IMG/VR virus record: IMGVR_UViG_3300025264_000128
Location: 1-22,365 of that record
Reading direction: 5' to 3' (one strand)
Length of the DNA: 22,365 nucleotides
DNA from: a virus
Positions 14,824 to 21,493 of the stretch are shown here, piece by piece. Within the stretch, counting starts at the first letter, position 1. Each line of letters starts with the position of its first letter. Below the pieces are notes generated by a model. It was not told where the DNA came from and made no database searches. It worked only from the letters and a program-made list of their open reading frames with translations. A program made the position numbers and the translations under genes.

Positions 14824-15093
14824 TTAATTCAGCTTGGATGGATCGATCCAGTCTTTGTCTTTGGATATTTCTTTGATAAGTTCATCGTTGAAGTAACAGT
14901 CTGGACAGACACCTGGCTTTACCATTGGGATGGGGATGTGCTTAAAGCGCCCATGAACCTTGCAGTCAACGGATATGGTTGCCTGTTCTTGAAGATGATC
15001 CAATAAGGCATCGGCAATCATTTCTGCCAAGTCTTTGATCTTGGATTTATCTTTTGACATCGATGGGGGGTAGGTTGAGTATGCATTTGGCAT
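14824..15093 (-). CDS. Small protein with CxxC-type putative zinc site
   Basis: The start ATG 15093 (89 residues) is chosen because GAGGTG lies six bases upstream; it overlaps the preceding gene by 47 bases. A shorter start at ATG 15060 has no ribosome binding site. The helix DLAEMIADALLDHLQEQ is followed by CKVHGRFKHIPI and CPDC, a C/H plus CxxC arrangement likely to bind zinc. It is the last gene of the long minus-strand operon and converges on terS. Confidence 0.7.
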   Translation of the reverse strand: MPNAYSTYPPSMSKDKSKIKDLAEMIADALLDHLQEQATISVDCKVHGRFKHIPIPMVKPGVCPDCYFNDELIKEISKDKDWIDPSKLN

Positions 15094-15310
15094 TATCGCC
15101 ACCTCGATCAGTCATGACCATAAGAATCAGCTTGTCGCCTTTGGTTTCCAGACGTACCCCCAGGTCGCCAAAGAGGAACCACTGCACCTCATCACCCTTT
15201 AGTTGATAGTCGGATGGCCAAAGTATATGCTCGAAGTCTTTACGGGCTTCTTCCTCGTCAAGTCTGAACGAGTCAAGTTCTCTTTGCTCGGATGTGGTTA
15301 GTGTTGTCAT
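15047..15310 (-). CDS. Small phage protein of unknown function
   Basis: The 87-residue protein begins at ATG 15310, overlapping the upstream membrane-protein gene as ATGA. The first 30 residues are acidic (EQRELDSFRLDEEEARKDF), followed by alternating hydrophobic segments (WFLFGDLGVRLE, DKLILMVMTDRGG) that suggest a small alpha/beta fold. No family was recognised. Confidence 0.7.
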   Translation of the reverse strand: MTTLTTSEQRELDSFRLDEEEARKDFEHILWPSDYQLKGDEVQWFLFGDLGVRLETKGDKLILMVMTDRGGDNAKCILNLPPIDVKR

Positions 15311-15918
15311 TGTTTTAGTTGATAGTCGGTTACTATGGCAAGCAACTCTTTTACAGCTTTGTCTTTTGCTAGGTTGTGTTTTAATACTGCTATTTTTTCT
15401 GTTGTGGTTTTTACATTAAGAGTTTCTTTTTTAATTATTTCTTCTGATTGCACGAGGTTTTCTTCCAACTCTCTAATTTCCTTAACTGAGTCAGCAACAG
15501 AAGTGTCTTTTGTTTTTACCATTGGTTTCACCTTTTGTTTTTTGGTTAAAGTTTTTATAGCATTATCCGTTGTCTTAGTCACCAGGTTATCAATAGCCGC
15601 CTCGTTTCGCTGTCTGATTTTATCTGCGGTTGATAAGTTTTCGACCAGGGAATCGCCAACATTTGCTTGAGACGCAAGTACAACTCCCCGATCTTTTTTT
15701 CCTTTATCATCAGGGTTCCATATCCCCAATGAGTTCTTGGTAATTAGCATTGTTAAACCGCTGATGGCAAATAGAGAGCCGAGGGTGCAAGAAAGAGCGA
15801 TTCCCATAGCTAGAGCTGTGCTGTTAGTTGTGCCAGACATGAAGTTGGTAAATCCCCACCACATCATAGGCACAGATAGTGCTAGTAAAATAATTGCTTG
15901 TTTCTTTCTCTTAGTCAT
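15307..15918 (-). CDS. Membrane protein with two N-terminal helices and a C-terminal coiled coil
   Basis: Translation from ATG 15918 gives 203 residues; GAGGAGA lies six bases upstream and supports it over an in-frame start at 15936. Hydrophobic segments at about 7-27 (IILLALSVPMMWWGF) and 37-60 (ALAMGIALSCTLGSLFAISG) form a membrane hairpin. Residues 70-203 are polar, lysine-rich and heptad-like (KEIRELEENLVQSEEIIKKE), a probable coiled coil. The layout would place a long rod on one membrane face. It follows a 34-aa membrane peptide and precedes small soluble genes. Lysis-related, superinfection-exclusion or membrane-scaffold roles are possible; none is shown. Confidence 0.78.
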   Translation of the reverse strand: MTKRKKQAIILLALSVPMMWWGFTNFMSGTTNSTALAMGIALSCTLGSLFAISGLTMLITKNSLGIWNPDDKGKKDRGVVLASQANVGDSLVENLSTADKIRQRNEAAIDNLVTKTTDNAIKTLTKKQKVKPMVKTKDTSVADSVKEIRELEENLVQSEEIIKKETLNVKTTTEKIAVLKHNLAKDKAVKELLAIVTDYQLKQ

Positions 15919-15929
15919 TTGGTTTCTCC

Positions 15930-16034
15930 TCACCATTCTGGTTCGTCTGGATATTTAAACATTATGTAAGCCGGTGCGGCAAAACAAAAAATGATTGCCA
16001 GGATTCTTAATAATTCTAAAAGCTGATCAGGCAT
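15930..16034 (-). CDS. 34-residue single-span membrane peptide
   Basis: A frame from ATG 16034 to TGA 15930 encodes 34 residues with one hydrophobic span (LLELLRILAIIFCFAAPAYI) and an acidic C-terminus DEPEW. AGGAG lies seven bases upstream, and the ATG overlaps the previous stop as TGATG. Its stop codon adjoins the ribosome binding site of the two-helix membrane protein. The perfect coupling supports translation. It may be a partner of the next protein. Confidence 0.65.
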   Translation of the reverse strand: MPDQLLELLRILAIIFCFAAPAYIMFKYPDEPEW

Positions 16035-16210
16035 CAGGATTCTCCTTGCAGTTTGGCTAATCCTTCCCAATACATTTCGCCATCAGGAGATAGATATATT
16101 GTTTTTTGTGTGTCTTTGTTTCCACAAAAGGGACAGGCTTTAATAAAAACCGTTGTTTCTAAATAGTGGTTTTCACATTTCTGACACTCTACTACTTGTG
16201 GTTTGCTCAT
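16034..16210 (-). CDS. 58-residue zinc-ribbon protein
   Basis: ATG 16210 is preceded by AAGGAG. The product starts MSKPQVVECQKCENHY and has two CxxC knuckles, C9-x2-C12 and C26-x2-C29 (ACPFCG), the layout of a small zinc ribbon. The C-terminus includes YLSPDGEMYWEGLAKLQ. Its stop overlaps the following membrane peptide as TGATG. It may bind nucleic acid or a host protein; specific role unknown. Confidence 0.72.
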   Translation of the reverse strand: MSKPQVVECQKCENHYLETTVFIKACPFCGNKDTQKTIYLSPDGEMYWEGLAKLQGES

Positions 16211-16227
16211 CAGGATTCTCCTTTAAA

Positions 16228-16524
16228 TCAATAGATCTGATACATTTCGCTGTGAGCATCTTTTGTGTTGATGTCATCACAAGCATATATATTTATTCCT
16301 ACCGATCCCTTTTCATCGCCATAAGCACCACTCTCAGTATCAAACACATTGAAAATGAACAGCTTATCGCTTAGTTCACAAGGGCAATAAAACCATTCAT
16401 CCTCGCCATATTCCTTTCCCAAGACTTCTTTTTTTATCAAAGTCTCCAATAGATTGATGTACTCATTTGGACTGAGTGGTGGAATAATGCTTTGATGTCT
16501 TTTATCAAAGTCTTCAACGCTCAT
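16228..16524 (-). CDS. Small protein of unknown function
   Basis: The 98-residue product runs from ATG 16524, one base overlapping the upstream stop as TGATG; a GTG directly before it is less likely. It has a helical N-terminus (NEYINLLETLIKKEVLG) and a beta-rich remainder with CPC near the middle. No family recognised. Confidence 0.68.
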   Translation of the reverse strand: MSVEDFDKRHQSIIPPLSPNEYINLLETLIKKEVLGKEYGEDEWFYCPCELSDKLFIFNVFDTESGAYGDEKGSVGINIYACDDINTKDAHSEMYQIY

Positions 16525-16625
16525 CACTTCTTCCCCTTAAAATCATCATATAAATATAGTGGCAAAAACAATAGCCCAAACAGAAGCCACAAAAGAGTCT
16601 CCCAGGTTTTGAAGTGAATGAACAT
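16524..16625 (-). CDS. 33-residue single-span membrane peptide
   Basis: The frame from ATG 16625 to TGA 16524 encodes MFIHFKTWETLLWLLFGLLF and then LPLYLYDDFKGKK: one leucine/phenylalanine-rich span with a basic tail. The ATG shares one base with the upstream TAA (TAATG) and the stop shares one base with the next ATG (TGATG). This double coupling fills what would otherwise be a 100-base gap. Function unknown. Confidence 0.65.
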   Translation of the reverse strand: MFIHFKTWETLLWLLFGLLFLPLYLYDDFKGKK

Positions 16626-16936
16626 TACCAACCTTCCCTATTGTTGAGATGAAAAGTAATCTCGCAAGAGTCATCAAACTCTAGCCACTTGTCTACAAGT
16701 TTGGATTTTTTATGGTCAATGACGGGATGTCCATATTCGCCCTTGACTATGCGTCCGTTCTTGTATTTTTTATAGACCGGGTCTAGTTTTTTGTAGTCAA
16801 TTATGACCACCCTCTCTGATACTGCACAGTTTTCCGAGTGGATATCCAAGTCAGCATCGAGTCCGTATTGTTCTTTTACATATTGTTCAATGGCATCCAT
16901 GACAATACTGGAATGTATTTTAATTTCTATGCTCAT
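16625..16936 (-). CDS. Small protein of unknown function
   Basis: The 103-residue protein starts at ATG 16936, with AGGAGAAGCC upstream and a TGATG overlap with the previous gene. It begins MSIEIKIHSSIVMDAIEQYV and contains ERVVIIDYKKLDPVYKKY, suggesting a mixed alpha/beta fold. No motif was recognised. Confidence 0.68.
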   Translation of the reverse strand: MSIEIKIHSSIVMDAIEQYVKEQYGLDADLDIHSENCAVSERVVIIDYKKLDPVYKKYKNGRIVKGEYGHPVIDHKKSKLVDKWLEFDDSCEITFHLNNREGW

Positions 16937-17223
16937 CAGGCTTCTCCTGTTTCTGTGGCATAGTATTCTTCTGCTCGTTCCCACTCATTATCAAAATCAA
17001 TATTATTTTTGTTGCAAAAGTGTTTAAGATCACAAATAACATCAGCTACTCGGTAATATTCTTTGTCAGTATCATTACCTTGTAGACCTAAAATTCTTTT
17101 GATTTTGTTGGCTCTACCACAGTTTTCTGGTTCATAATACTCACACCCTTGACCTTTTGATGCGCAATGGTGGTCAAAGTCAGGGTAATGGCTCATGCAA
17201 GGTTTGTTTCTAACATCACTCAT
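16936..17223 (-). CDS. Cysteine-rich small protein
   Basis: The 95-residue protein from ATG 17223 overlaps the upstream gene by 8 bases. Its first half has C9, H12, H18, H19, C20, C26, C27-type spacing (CMSHYPDFDHHCASKGQGCEYYEPENC), a likely metal-binding region. The second half is an acidic helix (NEWERAEEYYATE). It resembles short phage cysteine-rich proteins in general appearance only. Confidence 0.68.
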   Translation of the reverse strand: MSDVRNKPCMSHYPDFDHHCASKGQGCEYYEPENCGRANKIKRILGLQGNDTDKEYYRVADVICDLKHFCNKNNIDFDNEWERAEEYYATETGEA

Positions 17224-17701
17224 CTGTTATCCACTCCCCGATGTTGTTGGACGTGCCAACAAACTCTTTTCTTTTATCAAATTCTTTTTTGTCAATTTCT
17301 TCTAAAGTGCAACAGATAATTCTGTTATCACTCCAAATATCCCCATTTGACTCGTAGGCTTCAAACCAGTTGTGGAGAGCAACCTTGTCCCCGTCCGTTT
17401 CGGTGTTTAATTTATAAGACGAATAGCCAAGGTAACTTTCATCGTACTCATGTTCTCCGTCCCGTATTTCGTCATAAACCATGTAGTAATACATCACTTC
17501 TTTTGCATCAAGTGTTAATGCTTCTCTATGAACGGTGTCTATCTTTCCAATAATTCCTTTCGCATCAATCATTGATTCATATACACCTGAATATTCATCA
17601 CATATTGCTTTAGCTTTTTCCTCTGCATCTTCTTTAGAGGTAGCTTTTACTTTTACAACAAAGCCTTCCTCATAACAAACACTTACTCTATATGTTTTCA
17701 T
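17216..17701 (-). CDS. Acidic protein with DpnD/PcfM-like N-terminus
   Basis: ATG 17701 (161 residues) is preferred: GGAGAAG lies upstream and the ATG overlaps the preceding stop as TGATG. The first 35 residues (YRVSVCYEEGFVVKVKATSK, then EDAEEKAKAI) have the beta-beta-helix pattern of DpnD/PcfM-like proteins and resemble the genes at 17701-17883 and 18345-18524. The rest is tyrosine- and acid-rich. Function unknown. Confidence 0.68.
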   Translation of the reverse strand: MKTYRVSVCYEEGFVVKVKATSKEDAEEKAKAICDEYSGVYESMIDAKGIIGKIDTVHREALTLDAKEVMYYYMVYDEIRDGEHEYDESYLGYSSYKLNTETDGDKVALHNWFEAYESNGDIWSDNRIICCTLEEIDKKEFDKRKEFVGTSNNIGEWITDE

Positions 17702-17883
17702 CACTTCTTCTCCTCGATATCACTACATTCCCAATCTTTTGAAGCATCATACCCAATAGCCTCTATTAGTACTTCTTTGCCTTTTTCATATGCTTCATCT
17801 TCGTCTTTAGCCTCTACAACATAATCGTATTGCAGAGTATCAAAAGGCATAAAACTAACTGTGTATTCTTTTGGTTTACTCAT
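17701..17883 (-). CDS. Short DpnD/PcfM-like protein
   Basis: The 60-residue product MSKPKEYTVSFMPFDTLQYD continues with YVVEAKDEDEAYEKGKEVL, a beta-beta-helix pattern with an A-x-D-E-x-E-A-like helix start. GGGAGAAAG lies upstream, and TGATG overlaps link it to both neighbours. Role unknown. Confidence 0.65.
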   Translation of the reverse strand: MSKPKEYTVSFMPFDTLQYDYVVEAKDEDEAYEKGKEVLIEAIGYDASKDWECSDIEEKK

Positions 17884-18104
17884 CAGCTTTCTCCCTTCAT
17901 GTGGTTCTTTTGGTATGCTCTTAGCGATTCTATTTTTGCTTCCAGTTGTTCGATGTATATATCCTTTGAGACAATTTCTTTTTGGAGGTGTTCGTTTTCT
18001 TTACGCAGTCCATTTGCCAGGCATTCAAACATCTTGGCCTGTGCGTTTTCTTGAGGGGTGAGTCCCCATGCTTTCTCGGTCGAGTATGTTTCCGGTTTGG
18101 CCAT
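17883..18104 (-). CDS. Small coiled-coil protein
   Basis: The 73-residue protein starts at ATG 18104 with a weak ribosome binding site. Residues 20-68 (LANGLRKENEHLQKEIVSKD then IYIEQLEAKIESLRAY) show clear heptads, so it is probably a dimeric coiled coil. Its stop overlaps the next ATG as TGATG. Unknown function. Confidence 0.68.
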   Translation of the reverse strand: MAKPETYSTEKAWGLTPQENAQAKMFECLANGLRKENEHLQKEIVSKDIYIEQLEAKIESLRAYQKNHMKGES

Positions 18105-18120
18105 CAGATTAAGTTTCCCA

Positions 18121-18348
18121 TTATTCTATTATGCATACTCCGAGTATATATACAAGATATTTCTGACCAGGCCAGGCATTTAATGTGCGGGCGTTGTTGT
18201 GCGGCCAAATGCGTTCTGCATTATGCGTTCTGCGATCTGCGTTCTTTTTATTTTTGCGCACGATTGCACGCAATGAGATCACACCCAGTCCCCAATAGGA
18301 GATGATATGCATAGCAAATCTTGAGAGTAGGGTGTGACCGTTGGTCAT
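18121..18348 (-). CDS. Uncertain frame spanning a heptamer repeat
   Basis: A 75-residue frame from ATG 18348 overlaps the upstream stop as ATGA, as its neighbours do, but it lacks a ribosome binding site. Its middle is encoded by the heptamer repeat (peptide NADRRTHNAE). The ends are hydrophobic. It may be a gene invaded by the repeat or only intergenic sequence. Confidence 0.35.
   Translation of the reverse strand: MTNGHTLLSRFAMHIISYWGLGVISLRAIVRKNKKNADRRTHNAERIWPHNNARTLNAWPGQKYLVYILGVCIIE
18210..18244. repeat. Five tandem heptamers (TGCGTTC/TGCGATC type)
   Basis: Units are TGCGTTC, TGCATTA, TGCGTTC, TGCGATC and TGCGTTC in exact 7-base register. The same words appear at 20312-20339 and 22201-22300. 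The array is not CRISPR-like, as it has no spacers. Confidence 0.9.
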
Positions 18349-18524
18349 TCATCATTGTCTACTGCCTCTGCTTCAACAGTAAATGAATCAATAAGTTTCT
18401 TTTTAACTATATCGTTGTCGTACCAATCTCCTTGATCGACCTTATCCATCGCCTCTTTTTCACTATCCGCATCTACAACCACAGATGTAGCGTAATGCTC
18501 ACTTACTAATACTTCATATTTCAT
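18345..18524 (-). CDS. 59-residue DpnD/PcfM-like protein
   Basis: The frame from ATG 18524 to TGA 18345 encodes MKYEVLVSEHYATSVVVDAD followed by SEKEAMDKVDQGDW and an acidic tail. The N-terminal strands and the A-D-S-E-K-E-A helix start are typical of DpnD/PcfM-like small proteins. The ATG overlaps the upstream gene's stop as ATGA, and GGAGAG lies upstream. Function is not established for this family. Confidence 0.7.
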   Translation of the reverse strand: MKYEVLVSEHYATSVVVDADSEKEAMDKVDQGDWYDNDIVKKKLIDSFTVEAEAVDNDE

Positions 18525-18763
18525 CGTCTTTCTCTCCTCTTTTTAACAGCTTCTCTTTTTGTTCTAAACCAATTTGCGCCATGCGCTGTTACTAAGACGT
18601 AGCCATAATTTCTTGGTTCTCTATCAGGCTTGGTAAATTGATACATAGGCAGAAAAGGAATGGGTTCATAACTCTTTCTAAACTTTTTCCATTCATTGAC
18701 GTGTTTTCTCCATTCTTGGTAGCCTCTTATGTTGTATTCTTCGGAAGTTATAATTTCACTCAT
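18521..18763 (-). CDS. Small basic protein of unknown function
   Basis: The 80-residue protein starts at ATG 18763 with AGGAGGTG upstream. It is rich in aromatic and basic residues (QEWRKHVNEWKKFRKSYEPI) and ends KREAVKKRRERR, which may bind nucleic acid. It overlaps both neighbours. No family recognised. Confidence 0.68.
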   Translation of the reverse strand: MSEIITSEEYNIRGYQEWRKHVNEWKKFRKSYEPIPFLPMYQFTKPDREPRNYGYVLVTAHGANWFRTKREAVKKRRERR

Positions 18764-19085
18764 CAGACACCTCCTCTAAAAAATCTGTGTAATCGATTTG
18801 TCCTTTTTCCCCTGTCCATTTGTTCTCGCAAACAAAATAGGCAAGCCTATTGACTAGGTGATAGCCATTGGAAATTACTGTAGTCCCATCGCACTCCAGT
18901 AGAGTCCATATGTTTTGGTCGTTCTGTTTTTGAGCCATTTGATCCAGAATGAAGTCCAGTTCTTTTCCATAAGTTTCAAAGGAAAAATTAATTCCGTCTA
19001 CTGCGAAATAAGTACCCTCATCCATCCCATTTGGTATGGGCTTGTACTTGTCAAACCATTCATCGCTATTTACTTTTTCAGTCAT
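18756..19085 (-). CDS. Small protein of unknown function
   Basis: The 109-residue product starts at ATG 19085 with GGAGGC upstream. It is acidic overall, with segments EGTYFAVDGINFSFETYGKE and ISNGYHLVNRLAYFVCENKW suggesting a mixed fold. It overlaps the next gene by 8 bases. No motif recognised. Confidence 0.68.
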   Translation of the reverse strand: MTEKVNSDEWFDKYKPIPNGMDEGTYFAVDGINFSFETYGKELDFILDQMAQKQNDQNIWTLLECDGTTVISNGYHLVNRLAYFVCENKWTGEKGQIDYTDFLEEVSDE

Positions 19086-19095
19086 CAGATGCCTC

Positions 19096-19395
19096 CTAAA
19101 TTATCCATTGTTTTTCTTCTATATCTTTCCATCCTGACTGGGTGTATTCTTTCCAAAGTTTTTTGTATTCCTCGTCAAAATCTTCTTCGTCCTGATCAAA
19201 ATCGTAGGGGGTAAAAGACTGTTGTTTAGGATGAATGATTGTGCCGGCGTTCATCCAACCTGAGCATTTGTTGATGCCATAGGCAAATGCCATTGCTTCT
19301 TCCCGTGTTTTAAAACTGTGGGTTTCCGGCACCTGATCGCTCGATTGGGGATTCTCGCCCCATAAAACAGTCACATAAAATTGTTGTTCATTCAT
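19096..19395 (-). CDS. Small acidic protein of unknown function
   Basis: ATG 19395 (99 residues) has AGGAGGT five bases upstream, so the TTG just before it is not needed. It begins MNEQQFYVTVLWGENPQSSD, with THSFKTREEAMAFAYGINK giving a strand-helix pattern common in small phage proteins. The C-terminal part is acidic (DFDQDEEDFDEEYKK). Unknown function. Confidence 0.7.
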   Translation of the reverse strand: MNEQQFYVTVLWGENPQSSDQVPETHSFKTREEAMAFAYGINKCSGWMNAGTIIHPKQQSFTPYDFDQDEEDFDEEYKKLWKEYTQSGWKDIEEKQWII

Positions 19396-19711
19396 CAAAC
19401 ACCTCCTGTCCTTGTTCGTCTAAATGCTTCAAGCAGTCATCTTCTTCATCAAATATATCTACCAAACCTAAAACCTTGTTTGTTTTATATTCAACAACAA
19501 CGCAATGATCGTGAGGTTCTTCCGTTAAAACAATATTGCTAAAATCCCAAACACCATCTGTGTCCGTGCAGTTATAGTCGGGAGAAAAACCCTCGCTTTC
19601 CTCGATAGGTGTACCCTCTTTATTGAAAATAATTACATGGCTTACATTGGGTTTTTTGCCCTCATAGTAAAAACCACCTATGTAGTATTCGTAGTGTTTT
19701 TGTCTACTCAT
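19388..19711 (-). CDS. Small acidic protein of unknown function
   Basis: The 107-residue protein starts at ATG 19711, overlapping the previous stop as TGATG, with GGGAGAG upstream. It starts MSRQKHYEYYIGGFYYEGKK, has an internal beta-rich section (HVIIFNKEGTPIEE), and is acidic at the C-terminus. It overlaps the next gene by 8 bases. No family recognised. Confidence 0.7.
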   Translation of the reverse strand: MSRQKHYEYYIGGFYYEGKKPNVSHVIIFNKEGTPIEESEGFSPDYNCTDTDGVWDFSNIVLTEEPHDHCVVVEYKTNKVLGLVDIFDEEDDCLKHLDEQGQEVFDE

Positions 19712-19926
19712 CAGACTCTCTCCCCTTTATCAATGGTTCGAGACTGATTGTGCGTGATACCAGTCTCAATAAATAGCCACCTCACTCTTTCGAGCCACAC
19801 ACATAGAAGGCTAAACCATTTGCTCATAAAATTGGTTAGGGTTATAGCGTAAATTTTTTCCCTAATTAATATCGCTCTATCTCTAAGAGATACGCATAGC
19901 ACGATAAACCAATTTTGTTTGTTCAT
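19711..19926 (-). CDS. Small hydrophobic/basic protein with an internal duplication
   Basis: The 71-residue frame from ATG 19926 overlaps its neighbours as ATGA and TGATG. Two segments are alike: NWFIVLCVSLRDRAILI (about 5-21) and KWFSLLCVWLERVRWLFI (about 36-53). The pattern WF-x2-LCV-x-L-x2-R in both suggests a tandem duplication. Each copy could be an amphipathic, membrane-contacting helix. Composition differs from the acidic neighbours, so the call is moderate. Confidence 0.5.
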   Translation of the reverse strand: MNKQNWFIVLCVSLRDRAILIREKIYAITLTNFMSKWFSLLCVWLERVRWLFIETGITHNQSRTIDKGERV

Positions 19927-20117
19927 AGTTCTTCCTTGTATTTACTACCATCTTCGTTACATTCTTCTCCGTCTTCGTTTTCAAAAAATGCGTGTTCCCA
20001 ATCTAATTCTTCCTTACTACCGTCTCCGTAAGTTACCCAAATTGATGCTATTTCTTCATCTTTTGGAACAACAATTTCATCAACATAAAGTCTTTCGTAT
20101 ATTTTTGGTTTACTCAT
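19923..20117 (-). CDS. Small very acidic protein
   Basis: The 64-residue product starts MSKPKIYERLYVDEIVVPKD and ends in a glutamate/aspartate-rich tail (FFENEDGEECNEDGSKYKEE). High acidity could mimic DNA, as some phage inhibitors do, but that is speculation. It overlaps both neighbours by 4 bases. Confidence 0.66.
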   Translation of the reverse strand: MSKPKIYERLYVDEIVVPKDEEIASIWVTYGDGSKEELDWEHAFFENEDGEECNEDGSKYKEEL

Positions 20118-20422
20118 AGTTGTTCCTTTTTAATTTCAATAATGGTGAATTCAAAATCATGTTTGGTGCTTGCTTCTGCGATCTTTTTAAAATCTGTGTC
20201 GCTGTTTATCTTAACGTATTGTGGTGCTGTGTCCTCTCCTCCAACGTAGCATTTTGCGAGCGTTTGGGTGTCGTCATTGGCAACACTCATCAACGCTTTA
20301 AAAAGAATATTTGCGGTCTGCGTTCTGCGATCTGCTGACCGGATATTTCCACTCGGAACAAAGCCGAATGATTTAACTTTCTTGAAGCTGTCGGTGAATG
20401 TTTTTAAGTTTGAATCTCTCAT
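20114..20422 (-). CDS. Small protein carrying an in-frame heptamer repeat
   Basis: ATG 20422 (102 residues) starts four bases after the upstream stop and lacks a clear ribosome binding site, so reinitiation is likely. Residues about 28-37 (SADRRTQTAN) are encoded by heptamers at 20312-20339 without breaking the frame. The flanks (TDSFKKVKSFGFVPSG and ILFKALMSVANDDTQTLAK) look like ordinary protein. Function unknown. Confidence 0.66.
   Translation of the reverse strand: MRDSNLKTFTDSFKKVKSFGFVPSGNIRSADRRTQTANILFKALMSVANDDTQTLAKCYVGGEDTAPQYVKINSDTDFKKIAEASTKHDFEFTIIEIKKEQL
20312..20339. repeat. Heptamer repeats inside a coding region
   Basis: TGCGGTC, TGCGTTC, TGCGATC and TGCTGAC follow each other in 7-base steps. 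The middle two match exactly the words at 18224-18237. Confidence 0.85.
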
Positions 20423-20426
20423 GGTA

Positions 20427-21065
20427 TTAGTGGAGAGGGAAGCCCACAATATTGAGCCGGTTCCGGACTTGGCATAACTGGCAATTTTTACAGGTTATTT
20501 TATCGTTGTAAGTGGCGGGGCATATGTTGATCAAGTTTCCCGCCGGCGTGGTGATTGTATGGTTGTAGTTCTCGGTACTGGGCAATATAACGACAACTGG
20601 GGCAATTTCTAGGGCTAACAGTCTATCGGCTTCCTCTATTGAATCAGCCGATAAGTTGACGGTGAACCCGTTGTCATTGGCGTATTTAATCTTCTTATAG
20701 TTGCCCGTGTTGTTGTGTTTATGGGTGTAGGTATACCCGCGCTTGCCTCTATTGGCATCAACTAGTTTTTTTAACTTGTTGAAGTTTATAGTCTCGCCGG
20801 TGCCGGCTAAATCACCGGCTTGATTATGTCGCCAGAATGTTTCCGGCTTTAATGCACTAACACGGGCTAAGAAATCACCGTAGTTGTTGCCCCTTGTTTT
20901 GTTGGTTACATGTTGCCAATGGTGACTAATAAAATAGCCACTAATGGCATAACATGATCCATCATTTAAGGGGCAACTGGGGGGGCAACTGGCGCGTTCG
21001 GTTGTGCTGACTGGTATTAATCCCAGTTTTTTATTGCCACTCTTAAGATTAAAATGAGTATGCAT
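20427..21065 (-). CDS. Conserved cysteine-rich protein (resembles DUF7227-type family)
   Basis: The 212-residue protein has IPVSTTERASCPPSCPLNDG then SCY (C27, C31, C38), WRHNQAGDLAGTG (about 79-91), GYTYTHKHN, FTVNLSADSIEEADRLL, PVVVILPS, and a C-terminal CPATYNDKITCKNCQLC cluster. I recall this order in a conserved phage and bacterial family named DUF7227; the number is from memory. Repeated strand-helix units suggest a barrel-like alpha/beta fold, and the two cysteine clusters suggest metal or iron-sulfur binding. C-x3-C-x6-C is not the canonical radical SAM motif. The start at 21065 overlaps the upstream TAA as TAATG. Function unknown. Confidence 0.78.
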   Translation of the reverse strand: MHTHFNLKSGNKKLGLIPVSTTERASCPPSCPLNDGSCYAISGYFISHHWQHVTNKTRGNNYGDFLARVSALKPETFWRHNQAGDLAGTGETINFNKLKKLVDANRGKRGYTYTHKHNNTGNYKKIKYANDNGFTVNLSADSIEEADRLLALEIAPVVVILPSTENYNHTITTPAGNLINICPATYNDKITCKNCQLCQVRNRLNIVGFPLH

Positions 21066-21493
21066 TATTTGATATGGATTATTTCTAAATGATTGTCTAG
21101 CCAGTCTTCGCTGTAGCCCCGATTTATTGCCTCTCTTTTGAGCTCTTTGGCTAGTGTGTTTGGAAGTCTTGCGAGTGTAACCGGCTTGGGATTAATACGG
21201 TTTAATTTTCTAATGAATGACCGCTCCCCATCATCATGGTCAGTCCATACAACCTCTATACCCTGATTTCTAGCAGTTGTAACAAATAATTCAGCATGAC
21301 AATCACCCTCAAGATAGTAAGTTGGCGGGGTGCTATTATCTACATAAGAATAATGACTGAATTGGTTTAATAAAACATTAACTCTTTTCATTTGTGCAGT
21401 TGATACTTTTAGCCATTGATGCCCCCCGTCATAATGAAATACAGTATTCATAACTTCGTATGTAATGGGGCGGTTTTGTTTTTGAATGTTCAT
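21065..21493 (-). CDS. Protein of unknown function upstream of the cysteine-rich gene
   Basis: The 142-residue product starts at ATG 21493, overlapping the previous gene as ATGA. It includes HYDGGHQWLKVSTAQMKRV near 20-38, an alpha/beta centre (ELFVTTARNQGIEVVWTDHD) and a helical C-terminus with ELKREAINRGYSEDWL. No family was recognised. Tight coupling suggests it works with the cysteine-rich protein. Confidence 0.7.
   Translation of the reverse strand: MNIQKQNRPITYEVMNTVFHYDGGHQWLKVSTAQMKRVNVLLNQFSHYSYVDNSTPPTYYLEGDCHAELFVTTARNQGIEVVWTDHDDGERSFIRKLNRINPKPVTLARLPNTLAKELKREAINRGYSEDWLDNHLEIIHIK

Noticed and set aside
14806-15006. Plus-strand frame after terS
   Set aside because: It lies opposite a minus-strand gene that has a good ribosome binding site and a CxxC motif; no site of its own.
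18210-18244. CRISPR-like array
   Set aside because: Units are 7 bases with no spacers, unlike CRISPR repeats of about 23-45 bases.
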